Assembly (NCBI GenBank): GCA_965243265.1
Contig: CBDEUL010000006.1
Span: 310,001 to 374,000, forward strand
DNA from: Flavicella sp965243265
Lineage (GTDB): Bacteria > Bacteroidota > Bacteroidia > Flavobacteriales > Flavobacteriaceae
DNA length: 64,000 nucleotides
Direction: 5' to 3'
Part shown: positions 8,248-16,248 of the stretch, one piece after another
How positions within the stretch are numbered: the stretch's first letter is position 1
Layout: every line of letters begins with the position of its first letter
Position numbers and translations under genes: made by a program
Notes under the pieces: generated by a model
What the model was told of the DNA's origin: nothing
Databases searched by the model: none
What the model saw: the letters and a program-made list of their open reading frames with translations, nothing else

Positions 8248-9276
8248 TTATTCAACTATTACAATTTTGGTCATATACTCCCCATCCCTTAAAAAACGAA
8301 CCGTATAACCGTCTCCTTTTTTAAAGGATGTCAACTTGTTTCTCAACTTTAAAGCCGATTCCGCATTGTCTAAAGTTACACCAGCTATTTCTAAAATTAT
8401 ATCTCCTCCTATTAACAACTCTGTCCCTTCTATTACAGCTTTTATATAACCTCCTCTTAATCCTACTTTATTCCCAAATCCTTTAGAAGAGACTGAAAGA
8501 ACTAATAATCCTCCTTTTTGAGGTAAATTAAAAACACCTGCCATTTCATCTCTCAATAAAATAAATTCCATTCCTGACCAGAAATTGGCTTGCTCCATTA
8601 AAAATTTCGTTGCTATATTAGAACTTGCTCCAAAACCAATACCGTTAAACCCTCCTGATTGAGATAAAATAAAACTTGCTATTCCTATAACTTCTCCATC
8701 CATATTAAACATAGGACCTCCTGAATTTCCTGGATTAATAGCTGCATCTGTTTGAATATATTCTATAGGCATAAATTTTTCACTTACAGGATTTTCACTT
8801 GGAGACATTCTTCCACTTACAATTCCTTTAGAAAGTGTTTGTTCTATCCCCAAAGGGGCTCCTAGTACAAAAATATCTTCCCCTATTTCAACATTATCTG
8901 AGTCTCCTATTTTAGCTACATGTTTTTTACCTAAAACAAAATTTGAATCTATTTTTATCAATGCCACATCTGCTAATGGGTTACTACTTAAAACAGATGC
9001 TGTATAGATTTCATCTTTTCCAAACCTAACAACCAATTGATCGGCTGTATGAACTACGTGTGAAGCTGTCCAAATTAATCCGTCTTCAGAAACCAAAACC
9101 CCTGAACCTTGACCGCCTTCGCTACTTCTTTTTAGTTTATCTCCTTGTCCTACACTAACAGCGTTTTCTGTCTCAATAACAACAACCGAAGAATTTACCT
9201 TTTTGTACAATGTAGGTAAGTCCTGTGAAAAAACACCACTTGTTATTAAAAGAAATAATATTATAATTTTTTTCAT
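8248..9276 (-). CDS. Exported trypsin-like serine protease with PDZ domain
   Basis: HtrA/DegP-type endopeptidase of the cell envelope, a class that degrades or refolds damaged exported proteins. A signal peptide covers residues 1-18 (cleavage near VFSQ). The S1C catalytic triad is visible as His73 in TASHVV, Asp103 in LADVALI and Ser185 in NPGNSGGP. A C-terminal PDZ-like domain runs from about residue 245 (KGGLLVLSVSS) to 340. With one PDZ domain and 342 residues it is nearer to DegS in size than to two-PDZ DegP. It is the last gene of a four-gene minus-strand cluster, 4 bases after the beta-barrel gene. Confidence 0.9.
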   Translation of the reverse strand: MKKIIILFLLITSGVFSQDLPTLYKKVNSSVVVIETENAVSVGQGDKLKRSSEGGQGSGVLVSEDGLIWTASHVVHTADQLVVRFGKDEIYTASVLSSNPLADVALIKIDSNFVLGKKHVAKIGDSDNVEIGEDIFVLGAPLGIEQTLSKGIVSGRMSPSENPVSEKFMPIEYIQTDAAINPGNSGGPMFNMDGEVIGIASFILSQSGGFNGIGFGASSNIATKFLMEQANFWSGMEFILLRDEMAGVFNLPQKGGLLVLSVSSKGFGNKVGLRGGYIKAVIEGTELLIGGDIILEIAGVTLDNAESALKLRNKLTSFKKGDGYTVRFLRDGEYMTKIVIVE

Positions 9277-9280
9277 TTTA

Positions 9281-9901
9281 CTATATTCTATAAATTAAAC
9301 CTGCTGATAAATCCCATTGTACAATTGGCACATAAAAACTAGCACCTCCTCCACAACCAGCTCCTCCAGAACCTCCTCCGCAGAAAAACCCTAATCCGCT
9401 AAATTGCATTGGTAAAATTAAGTTTGTTTGAAATTTAACTCCTAATTTATCTGTGAAAAAATGTTTTGCTCCAAACCCCATAGAACCTGAAAACAGCCAT
9501 TCTTCATTATGTTGTATCGTATTTTTCGTATAATACCTTGAAGCTCCTAATGATGCCACAGCGTAAGGTATAAAGCTACCTCCATTGTTTATTTCACGTA
9601 ATCCTCCTATTTGGTAATGTTCTACCCCTAAATCATAATCTATACGCTCTCCTAAATACCTACGGTAAACTGCATCTGGATCTGTTCTCTTATATGAAAG
9701 TTCTAAATAATTGCCTCTTCCTATTTGAAAATCTACATTTACCCCGTAAGATACCGCATCTTTTACATCATACTCTCCAAGAGTACTATTAATAGATCCA
9801 CTAAAGCTATACCCAATCATTGGTGTTATTTCTATACTTTGTGCTTTTACTACGGAACTCGCAATAAAAAACATCAGTATTATCGCTAATTTTTTCATCA
9901 T
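9281..9901 (-). CDS. Outer-membrane beta-barrel protein
   Basis: Predicted small outer-membrane barrel of unknown function. A signal peptide (residues 1-21, ending VKAQ) is followed by alternating hydrophobic strands such as YGVNVDFQIGRGNYLELSYK and GAKHFFTDKLGVKFQTNLIL. A glycine/cysteine-rich loop (FFCGGGSGGAGCGGG) sits near residue 175, and the chain ends in an aromatic-hydrophobic strand (SAGLIYRI) as barrel proteins do. The 4-base gap to the protease gene implies coupled expression. The loop with two cysteines is an odd feature. Confidence 0.75.
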   Translation of the reverse strand: MMKKLAIILMFFIASSVVKAQSIEITPMIGYSFSGSINSTLGEYDVKDAVSYGVNVDFQIGRGNYLELSYKRTDPDAVYRRYLGERIDYDLGVEHYQIGGLREINNGGSFIPYAVASLGASRYYTKNTIQHNEEWLFSGSMGFGAKHFFTDKLGVKFQTNLILPMQFSGLGFFCGGGSGGAGCGGGASFYVPIVQWDLSAGLIYRI

Positions 9902-9925
9902 ACTTTATTTTTAAATTAATTAAAA

Positions 9926-9958
9926 TAAGGTATATCAAAACTTAATTAATATACCTTA
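9926..9958 (-). promoter_or_regulatory. Intercistronic hairpin before the barrel gene
   Basis: Perfect 10-pair inverted repeat TAAGGTATAT/ATATACCTTA with a 13-base loop. On the minus strand it is followed by TTTT, so it could act as a weak terminator or a processing site that lowers expression of the barrel and protease relative to the upstream genes. Confidence 0.5.
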
Positions 9959-9993
9959 CCCAAATATTTTTGTTATTCTTCTATTCTTAAAAC

Positions 9994-10491
9994 TTATTCT
10001 TGCTCTAATTCTCTCAGCAGCATATTTTCAAAAGCTTTTAATCTTTCACTGTTTAAGAAATATCCTTCTAACTGGAAAAACTGAGCTGCTATTTTTGATC
10101 CACAAATTTTCTTTACTTTCTTATAATAAGATTTTTTCATCTTATCAAGTTTGTCGCCTAACTTCATCCCTTCTTTTAACAAATCATCTGTTCTCTTATC
10201 TGTTAAATCTTTATAGTTATTTACATATTCTTTAAATAACAACAACCGTTCTTTGCCTAACTCCTTACGCTCTGCTTCATATTCATTATAAATTTTCCAA
10301 AATGGATGTTCTTCTTCTAATTGTGTAAAGTTAGCAACCACCTCTCTTTTTTGCATTCCATATAAAGCTTGAAAAATCTCTACTTCTTCCATTGTTGTAC
10401 CTTGCGCTTGAGCAGTACTAAGAACAGCTCCTAAACAAAATGTTACTATAAATACAAACTGCTTTAACATTCCTTTTTTACTATTTTTCAT
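9994..10491 (-). CDS. Secreted helical protein, possible stress sensor type
   Basis: Function not established. A signal peptide (about residues 1-30, ending AQAQ) is followed by an almost wholly helical, charged mature part (LGKERLLLFKEYVNNYKDL, KLGDKLDKMKKSYYKK). It closes with a motif around KIAAQFFQLEGYF. This resembles the small periplasmic proteins of Flavobacteriia often labelled sensor of ECF-type sigma factor, and loosely Spy/CpxP. No sigma-factor gene lies in the window, so that label is only a resemblance. It is second in the minus-strand cluster, 15 bases after the lipoprotein gene. Confidence 0.6.
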   Translation of the reverse strand: MKNSKKGMLKQFVFIVTFCLGAVLSTAQAQGTTMEEVEIFQALYGMQKREVVANFTQLEEEHPFWKIYNEYEAERKELGKERLLLFKEYVNNYKDLTDKRTDDLLKEGMKLGDKLDKMKKSYYKKVKKICGSKIAAQFFQLEGYFLNSERLKAFENMLLRELEQE

Positions 10492-10506
10492 ATTCTTCTT
10501 TTTTAA

Positions 10507-11169
10507 CTATTTATCTGTAAATACTTTTAATACCTCTTGTGCAAAATCTTTAGCTGTATTACGAGCATCTTCTGGGTCTTCTATTTCTGTTGTAACAACA
10601 GCTACTAATTGTTTATTTTCTTCTAAATCCAAATTGTAAACCAATGTTTCAACCATATACGTCATATATGAATCTTCTGTTACTGTTCTTGGTGTATATA
10701 CCCCATAAGTAGAATATGAATAAGGGTTTCTGTAGTAACCATAAAAACCTCCATAATAAGCTGGATAGCGCATTCCGTAATTAGCTCCTGCATAATACCC
10801 CCCATCTTCATAAATCCTTTTGGTTTCTTTAGCATTTTTAACTACACTCATTACAATAGCTGTATAACCTTCATTTTTAATGATTTCTTGCATCATTAAT
10901 GTCTTTTCTTCAGTCAATTTTTTATTCGTATCCATAGACGGAAACAACCTAAAACTTTCTGTAGCGTTTACCCCTTTAGCTCTCATTACTGTTGCCAGTT
11001 CTTCTTCATAAGCTATTCTTGCTTGTTTATTAGATGTTCTTGCTATTACTAATATCTTATTATCTCTTGTTTCTGCTACATTCTCTGCTCTCCAAGCGTC
11101 TACTACTTTAACACTTGAACAACTTACTAAAACCAATAGTATGAAGCATGTATAAACTATTTTTTTCAT
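10507..11169 (-). CDS. Exported lipoprotein with Tyr/Gly-rich loop
   Basis: Unknown function. The signal peptide ends in a lipobox (LVSC, Cys at about residue 17), so the protein is lipid-anchored. The N-terminal half (KILVIARTSNKQARIAYEEELATVMRAKG) has the alternating pattern of DUF4136-like or LPP20-type envelope lipoproteins. A tyrosine/glycine-rich insert (about residues 124-160) then interrupts the fold before a second conserved half. It is the first gene of the cluster, directly behind a strong minus-strand promoter. Confidence 0.65.
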   Translation of the reverse strand: MKKIVYTCFILLVLVSCSSVKVVDAWRAENVAETRDNKILVIARTSNKQARIAYEEELATVMRAKGVNATESFRLFPSMDTNKKLTEEKTLMMQEIIKNEGYTAIVMSVVKNAKETKRIYEDGGYYAGANYGMRYPAYYGGFYGYYRNPYSYSTYGVYTPRTVTEDSYMTYMVETLVYNLDLEENKQLVAVVTTEIEDPEDARNTAKDFAQEVLKVFTDK

Positions 11170-11217
11170 TTTTTATTTAAATTTGATTGTTTTTCTCTTC
11201 CATCTATACCCAAAAAG

Positions 11218-11246
11218 CAAATATATATATAATATACACCTTACAA
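11218..11246 (-). promoter_or_regulatory. Promoter of the minus-strand envelope cluster
   Basis: On the minus strand TTG (11244-11246), an 18-base spacer and TATATTTG (11218-11225) match the Bacteroidota consensus. The first gene starts about 50 bases downstream. Confidence 0.75.
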
Positions 11247-11326
11247 AAGTTTCACTTAAGGTAATCTAAATTAATATCCATCCATTAAATTCTGTACTCG
11301 AAATAGTTTACTAATTATATAATACA

Positions 11327-11334
11327 TATTTTTG
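11327..11334 (+). promoter_or_regulatory. Possible -7 box for the AsmA-like gene
   Basis: TATTTTTG fits TAnnTTTG, but no -33 TTG is seen. Its place argues that translation starts at 11362 and not at the TTG at 11332. Confidence 0.35.
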
Positions 11335-11361
11335 ATAAAACGAACGCAAAACTTACTTCTA

Positions 11362-13914
11362 ATGAAAAAAACGATAAAAATACTTGCACTGATTCTACTC
11401 ATTTTCTTAGGTGCTTTGATTAGTATTCCTTACTTTTTTCAAGGTGAAATTACATCTAAAATAAAACAAGAAATTAATAAAACCTTAAATGCTGAAGTAG
11501 ATTTTAGCGACTTAAATATTAGTTTAATAAAACAATTTCCTGACGCAAGTATTGTTCTTTCTGGTTTTACAATTGTGTCTAATACTGCCTATAAAAACGA
11601 TACGCTTGTTCAAGTAAAAGAAATAACGCTAACTACTTCTATACCTGAACTTATATCAAAAAATCCTAAAGTAAATTACATCGCTATAGCCAATGCCAAT
11701 ATTCATTTAAAAACAAACAAAGAGGGACTTACCAATTATGATATTATAAAGCCTAGTGACTCGACAAAAACTACAGCTACAGAAAGCTCTACTGGAGAAA
11801 GTCTTTCTTTACATGTTGATAGCTATTCTTTAAAAAATATCAATTTTTACTATACTGATGAAAGTAGTAATCTTATCAGTAAAATTGAAAACTTGAATCA
11901 CAGTGGTAGTGGTAAATTCTCATCTGAACACCTAAACCTAAATACAGAGTCATCAATCGAAAAAATTAATGTAACCTATGATGGTGTTCATTATTTAAGT
12001 AATATTTCTTTTGACTGGAAAGCTCTACTTGATATAAATTTAAATGACTCTAAAGTTACTTTTAAAGAAAACCTTGCTCATATAAATGACTTAAATATTT
12101 CATTTCATGGATCTATTACTTCTACCGAAAATGCCATTCAAACAGCACTAGATTTTTCTTCAAAAGACTTAAAGTTTAGCAGTATTTTATCTCTTATCCC
12201 TTCTGTATATTCTCAATCTTTAGAAGGAGTGAAAACAACAGGAAACACAAGTATCTCAGGAAAAGTAAACGGTGCTTATAATAAATCTACAATACCTACT
12301 TTTAGTATTGTTATGAGCGCAGAAAATGCTTCGTTCCAATACCCTGATTTACCAAAAACTGTTAAGCACATAAATATTTTAACTGAAGTAAATAATACAT
12401 CAGGTATTATTAATGATACAAAAGTTTCTATCAATAAATTTAATTTCCAAATAGATAAAGATGTTTTTAATGCAACTAGTACTATTACTAACCTTACTAC
12501 AAATCCAACGGTAGTTGCTTCTGCAAATGGTACTATTAACTTAGAAAACTTATCTCATGCCTACCCTATTAACTTAGAAGAAGAATTAAGTGGTAAGCTT
12601 ATAGCTAATATCAATACTGCTTTTAATTTAGAGGCTATTGATAAAAATAATTTTAAAGAGATTAAGAATGAGGGTAACCTACAGCTAGAAAATTTCACAT
12701 TGCTTTCGGATATTTTTCCAAAGCCTTTACTTATCTCAAATGCTAAACTAGATTTTAATCCAAAATACATTGCTCTTAATAAATTTGAAGCAACAACTGG
12801 AGATAGTGATTTATCTATCAAAGGAAAAATAAATAATTATTATGGTTATGCTTTTGATGATAAAAATCTAGAAGGGAAGTTTAAAATGTATTCTAAAAAA
12901 GTAAATACTTCTGATTTATTAAGTGAAACAGATTCTACTAGTACTGCAAACAAAGAAATAGTAACTCCTACTGATACAGCTCCTTTAAAGATTCCTGAAA
13001 AGATAGATATTATTATAGAGGCTACTGCTGAAGAGGTTTTATATGATAACTTGATTTTAAACAAATTAAATGGAGAGCTACATATAAAAGATCAAAGGTT
13101 AACTTTTAAAAAGACAGAGGCTAAAATGCTTAAAGGTAAAATCAATATTTTAGGATATGTAAACACCAAACCTACTCCTAGTGATTATAACCTAAAGTTA
13201 GATATCAAAGAGTTTGATATAGCTACTGCTTTTAATCAACTGGAGCTCTTTACCTTTTTAGCTCCTTTTGCAAATGCAATGAGTGGTAAAGTAAGTACGT
13301 CTATGGATTTAAATGGTCTTTTAAATAACGATTTAACTGCGAACTTAAAGGCTACTTCTGGAAAAGTAGATGCCCTAATGGATGTAAAAGACATTAATAC
13401 AGAAAAATCTAAAACACTACAGTTAATAGATAATAAGCTTGGGTTTATTGACATGTCTAAACTTGATATAAAAAAGATTGCTACTAAATTTCAATTTAAG
13501 AATGAAAAAGTAAACTTTGAGCCTTTTACGTTAGCGAAATACGATGGAAATCCTATTCAATTTTCTGGAAATCATAGTTTTGATAATCAAATTGATTACA
13601 AGTTATCTACAAATATCCCTGCTAAAAAAATGGGAAAACAAGTAACTTCACTAATTCAAAATTTACCAGAAAAAGAACAGGACAAAATAATTGTTCCTTT
13701 TACAATTGATTTACAGGGAGATATTAAAAAACCTGAAGTAAAAGTTGATTTACAGGCTACAATGAATACACTCTCTAAAAAAGTTGCTAGTTCACAAAAG
13801 GAACAATTAATTGACAAATTATTAAACGCTAATAAAAAAGAGAATGATAGCACCCCTCAAACAAAAGATGATTTGAAAAAAGCTGCTACAAATATATTGA
13901 AAGGTCTTTTTTAA
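11362..13914 (+). CDS. AsmA-family protein
   Basis: AsmA-like proteins are anchored in the inner membrane and span the periplasm; relatives carry phospholipids to the outer membrane. The start chosen is ATG 11362 (MKKTIKILALILL), 10 codons inside the longest frame, because it begins directly with the signal anchor (about residues 5-23). A typical AsmA N-terminus follows (INKTLNAEVDFSDLNISLIKQFPDASI). The C-terminal AsmA repeat region includes GLNNDLTANLKATSGK near residue 650. The length, about 850 residues, is normal for Bacteroidota AsmA proteins. It is followed by a small secreted protein gene after 85 bases. Confidence 0.88.
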   Translation: MKKTIKILALILLIFLGALISIPYFFQGEITSKIKQEINKTLNAEVDFSDLNISLIKQFPDASIVLSGFTIVSNTAYKNDTLVQVKEITLTTSIPELISKNPKVNYIAIANANIHLKTNKEGLTNYDIIKPSDSTKTTATESSTGESLSLHVDSYSLKNINFYYTDESSNLISKIENLNHSGSGKFSSEHLNLNTESSIEKINVTYDGVHYLSNISFDWKALLDINLNDSKVTFKENLAHINDLNISFHGSITSTENAIQTALDFSSKDLKFSSILSLIPSVYSQSLEGVKTTGNTSISGKVNGAYNKSTIPTFSIVMSAENASFQYPDLPKTVKHINILTEVNNTSGIINDTKVSINKFNFQIDKDVFNATSTITNLTTNPTVVASANGTINLENLSHAYPINLEEELSGKLIANINTAFNLEAIDKNNFKEIKNEGNLQLENFTLLSDIFPKPLLISNAKLDFNPKYIALNKFEATTGDSDLSIKGKINNYYGYAFDDKNLEGKFKMYSKKVNTSDLLSETDSTSTANKEIVTPTDTAPLKIPEKIDIIIEATAEEVLYDNLILNKLNGELHIKDQRLTFKKTEAKMLKGKINILGYVNTKPTPSDYNLKLDIKEFDIATAFNQLELFTFLAPFANAMSGKVSTSMDLNGLLNNDLTANLKATSGKVDALMDVKDINTEKSKTLQLIDNKLGFIDMSKLDIKKIATKFQFKNEKVNFEPFTLAKYDGNPIQFSGNHSFDNQIDYKLSTNIPAKKMGKQVTSLIQNLPEKEQDKIIVPFTIDLQGDIKKPEVKVDLQATMNTLSKKVASSQKEQLIDKLLNANKKENDSTPQTKDDLKKAATNILKGLF

Positions 13915-13999
13915 GCTTTATTTCAAATAAACAAGTCTTTTTCAAAAAGATAGTTTTATTTTCACAAACCAAATAGTAACCAGTTAACACAAATAAACC

Positions 14000-14428
14000 A
14001 TGAAAAACTTAATTACATCGCTAATTCTAACCTTATTTATCTCGGGAGTATCCGTTGCTCAAAAGCACGGAGAATTTGAATTTACACCTGAGCAAGAAGT
14101 TTCTATAACAATCAAAAAATTAACTTTAGCTCTAGACCTTACAAATTCTCAACAACAAAAATTAACTCCTATTTTATTAAAAGGAAAAACTTTTAAAGAC
14201 TCTCTAACAACACTAGAAAAACCTACAACTAGTGAAGAAGCCTTTGTCAGAATAAATTACGTATTAGATCAAAAAATTGCTCTTCAAGATGAAATCAAGG
14301 ATGTTTTAAGGTCTTCTCAATACGATACTTGGAAAGAAATACAAATGAGAAAAGGAGAAAAAAAGCCGGATGTAAAAAAAGAAGCTCCACAAGCTTCAAA
14401 AAGAAAGAAGAAAAAGAAAAAGAAATAA
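14000..14428 (+). CDS. Small secreted helical protein with lysine-rich tail
   Basis: No known function. A signal peptide (residues 1-20, ending SVAQ) precedes a helical body (QEVSITIKKLTLALDLTNSQQQKLTPILLKG) with the two-helix look of Spy/CpxP-like or DUF4890-like periplasmic proteins. The protein ends in a strongly basic tail of about 12 lysines and arginines. Such a tail could bind lipid or nucleic acid, or be unstructured; this is open. It lies 85 bases behind the AsmA gene and ends at a strong bidirectional terminator. Confidence 0.65.
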   Translation: MKNLITSLILTLFISGVSVAQKHGEFEFTPEQEVSITIKKLTLALDLTNSQQQKLTPILLKGKTFKDSLTTLEKPTTSEEAFVRINYVLDQKIALQDEIKDVLRSSQYDTWKEIQMRKGEKKPDVKKEAPQASKRKKKKKKK

Positions 14429-14440
14429 CTATCTGAAAAT

Positions 14441-14468
14441 AAAAAAACCAGCTTTTGCTGGTTTTTTT
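14441..14468. terminator. Bidirectional terminator
   Basis: AAAAAAACCAGC/GCTGGTTTTTTT, a perfect 12-pair stem with loop TTTT. T runs on both strands serve the converging units (helical protein and glucosaminidase). Confidence 0.9.
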
Positions 14469-14500
14469 ATTATATATGGGTTTAACTTAAATGAATCACC

Positions 14501-15304
14501 TTATTTAACTCTTAATTCTTGACCTATAGAAATTATATTTGACCTCAAACCATTCATCTTCTTTAATTCATCTACTGAAAGTTTGTATTTTCTAGATATT
14601 GAATACAACGTATCTCCTTTATCAACTTCTATATATTTTCCTTTAGGTTTCTTCTTATCATCTTTAATTCTCTTCTTTAAAACCAATTTATCGTAATTGT
14701 CTAGATTATACCTTTCTATTAATGTTATTAGCTTATCTGGGTACTTAGGGTCTGTTGCATATCCTGCTTTCTTTAGTCCTTTTGCCCAAGCTTTATAATC
14801 ATCAATATCTAAATTAAACAGAAAATTATATCGAGACCTTGATGTTAAAAACAATGAATGATCTTCATACGAACTTTCTACATATTTATACTTTCTAAAA
14901 CACTCTTGTTTTTCATCATCATCATGACGTACATAATCTCCACTCCAACCTACATGGCACTTAACTCCAAAATGATTATTCGATTTTAAAGACAATTGAC
15001 TTACTCCATTACCTGATTCTAAAATACCTTGTGCTAAAGTAATACTTGCTGGTATTTTATGCCTTCTCATCTCCTCCATTGCTATTGCAGAATACTTGCT
15101 AACATAGGCTATGGTTCTTTGATTTAAGTTACTTCCTGATCTTTTTAATTTATCAACCTCTTTTTCTATGTCTTTCGATTCTTCCTTATCTAATAGTATC
15201 AAAGGGTGTGTTTCCGTACTTTTTTTTGAAACAGTCTTTGATGAACCACAGCTAGCTAAATTGATTGTTATTAAAACTAATAAACAGATTTTTATAAAAC
15301 GCAT
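14501..15304 (-). CDS. Glucosaminidase lipoprotein with LysM domain
   Basis: Peptidoglycan hydrolase of the GH73 type that cuts the glycan strand. A signal peptide with lipobox LASC puts a lipidated Cys at residue 19. The catalytic Glu96 lies in QGILESGNG, followed by NNHFGVKC, both typical of the family. A LysM peptidoglycan-binding domain closes the protein (about residues 222-266, KGDTLYSISRKYKLSVDELK). It is the third gene of a tight minus-strand group (gaps of 5-6 bases) behind the ABC-F and PLP-enzyme genes. The lipid anchor suggests action on the wall from the outer or inner membrane face. Confidence 0.92.
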   Translation of the reverse strand: MRFIKICLLVLITINLASCGSSKTVSKKSTETHPLILLDKEESKDIEKEVDKLKRSGSNLNQRTIAYVSKYSAIAMEEMRRHKIPASITLAQGILESGNGVSQLSLKSNNHFGVKCHVGWSGDYVRHDDDEKQECFRKYKYVESSYEDHSLFLTSRSRYNFLFNLDIDDYKAWAKGLKKAGYATDPKYPDKLITLIERYNLDNYDKLVLKKRIKDDKKKPKGKYIEVDKGDTLYSISRKYKLSVDELKKMNGLRSNIISIGQELRVK

Positions 15305-15309
15305 CTTTT

Positions 15310-16242
15310 TTATTTTAATAGAGTTTTTCCTTTCTTTTTGAGTATTGTATTCATTCCTTCTATTCCTTGTAAACCTCCTGTATGAATTAGTAATATTTTA
15401 GAATTTTCTGGAAAAAAATTTTTCTTAATTAAATCAACAACTCCATAAGCCATTTTTCCTGTATATATAGGATCTAAAGGTATTTCTGTCATTTCTTTAA
15501 ATTGGTTGATAAAGGTAATTAATTCTTCATTTATTTTAGCATAACCTCCAAAATGGTAATCGGTATGTAATAACCAATTATCTTTATTTACATTATTCTT
15601 TTTTATTTCTTCTTTTAAAAAGTCCCCCTTCAAAGCAGGAAACCCGAATACTTGTTGATTTACTTTACTGGTATTAATTATTCCCGAAATAGTTCCTCCT
15701 GTTCCTACAGCTACACAAATAAAATCATATTTATAATCTTCTTCATTCAATATGTATTCACATCCTTTAACCGCTAATTCATTTGTTCCTCCTTCTGGCA
15801 CAATATAGGCATTAGGATACTCTCTTTTCAACTTTGTTAAAAAACTATCGGTACTCTTGAGTTTGTAGTTTCCTCTGGAAATAAATTTAAATTCCATTCC
15901 AAATTCTCTAGCAGTCCTTAACGTACTGTTTTGAGAAAGTGTTTTTTCTAAATCATCACCTAATTCTTCTCCTCTAATAATTCCTATTGTTTGGAAACCA
16001 AATTCCTTTCCTGCTCCTGCTGTTGCCAAAATATGATTGGAATAAGCTCCTCCAAAGGTTATTAAACACTTTTTATTTTGCCTTTTTGCCTCTTTTATAT
16101 TAAAAGCTAGCTTTCTAAACTTATTTCCTGAAATTATAGGATGTAACAAATCCTCTCTTTTTATAGAGACCGTAATATTTTTCTTTGTTATTTCTGGTAG
16201 GATAACGGGTACTACCTTGCTATTTATTGGAGATAAATCCAT
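15310..16242 (-). CDS. PLP enzyme, ACC deaminase / D-cysteine desulfhydrase family
   Basis: Fold II pyridoxal-phosphate enzyme. The PLP lysine is Lys41 in SGNKFRKLAFN, SNHILATAGAG is near residue 67 and the phosphate-binding glycine run is VGTGGTISG near residue 179. The family covers 1-aminocyclopropane-1-carboxylate deaminases and D-cysteine desulfhydrases, and sequence alone does not decide the substrate. At 310 residues it is slightly shorter than typical ACC deaminases. The neighbours (ABC-F, glucosaminidase) give no pathway hint. D-amino-acid turnover would fit a link to the cell wall, but that is inference. Confidence 0.85.
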   Translation of the reverse strand: MDLSPINSKVVPVILPEITKKNITVSIKREDLLHPIISGNKFRKLAFNIKEAKRQNKKCLITFGGAYSNHILATAGAGKEFGFQTIGIIRGEELGDDLEKTLSQNSTLRTAREFGMEFKFISRGNYKLKSTDSFLTKLKREYPNAYIVPEGGTNELAVKGCEYILNEEDYKYDFICVAVGTGGTISGIINTSKVNQQVFGFPALKGDFLKEEIKKNNVNKDNWLLHTDYHFGGYAKINEELITFINQFKEMTEIPLDPIYTGKMAYGVVDLIKKNFFPENSKILLIHTGGLQGIEGMNTILKKKGKTLLK

Positions 16243-16248
16243 GCTACC

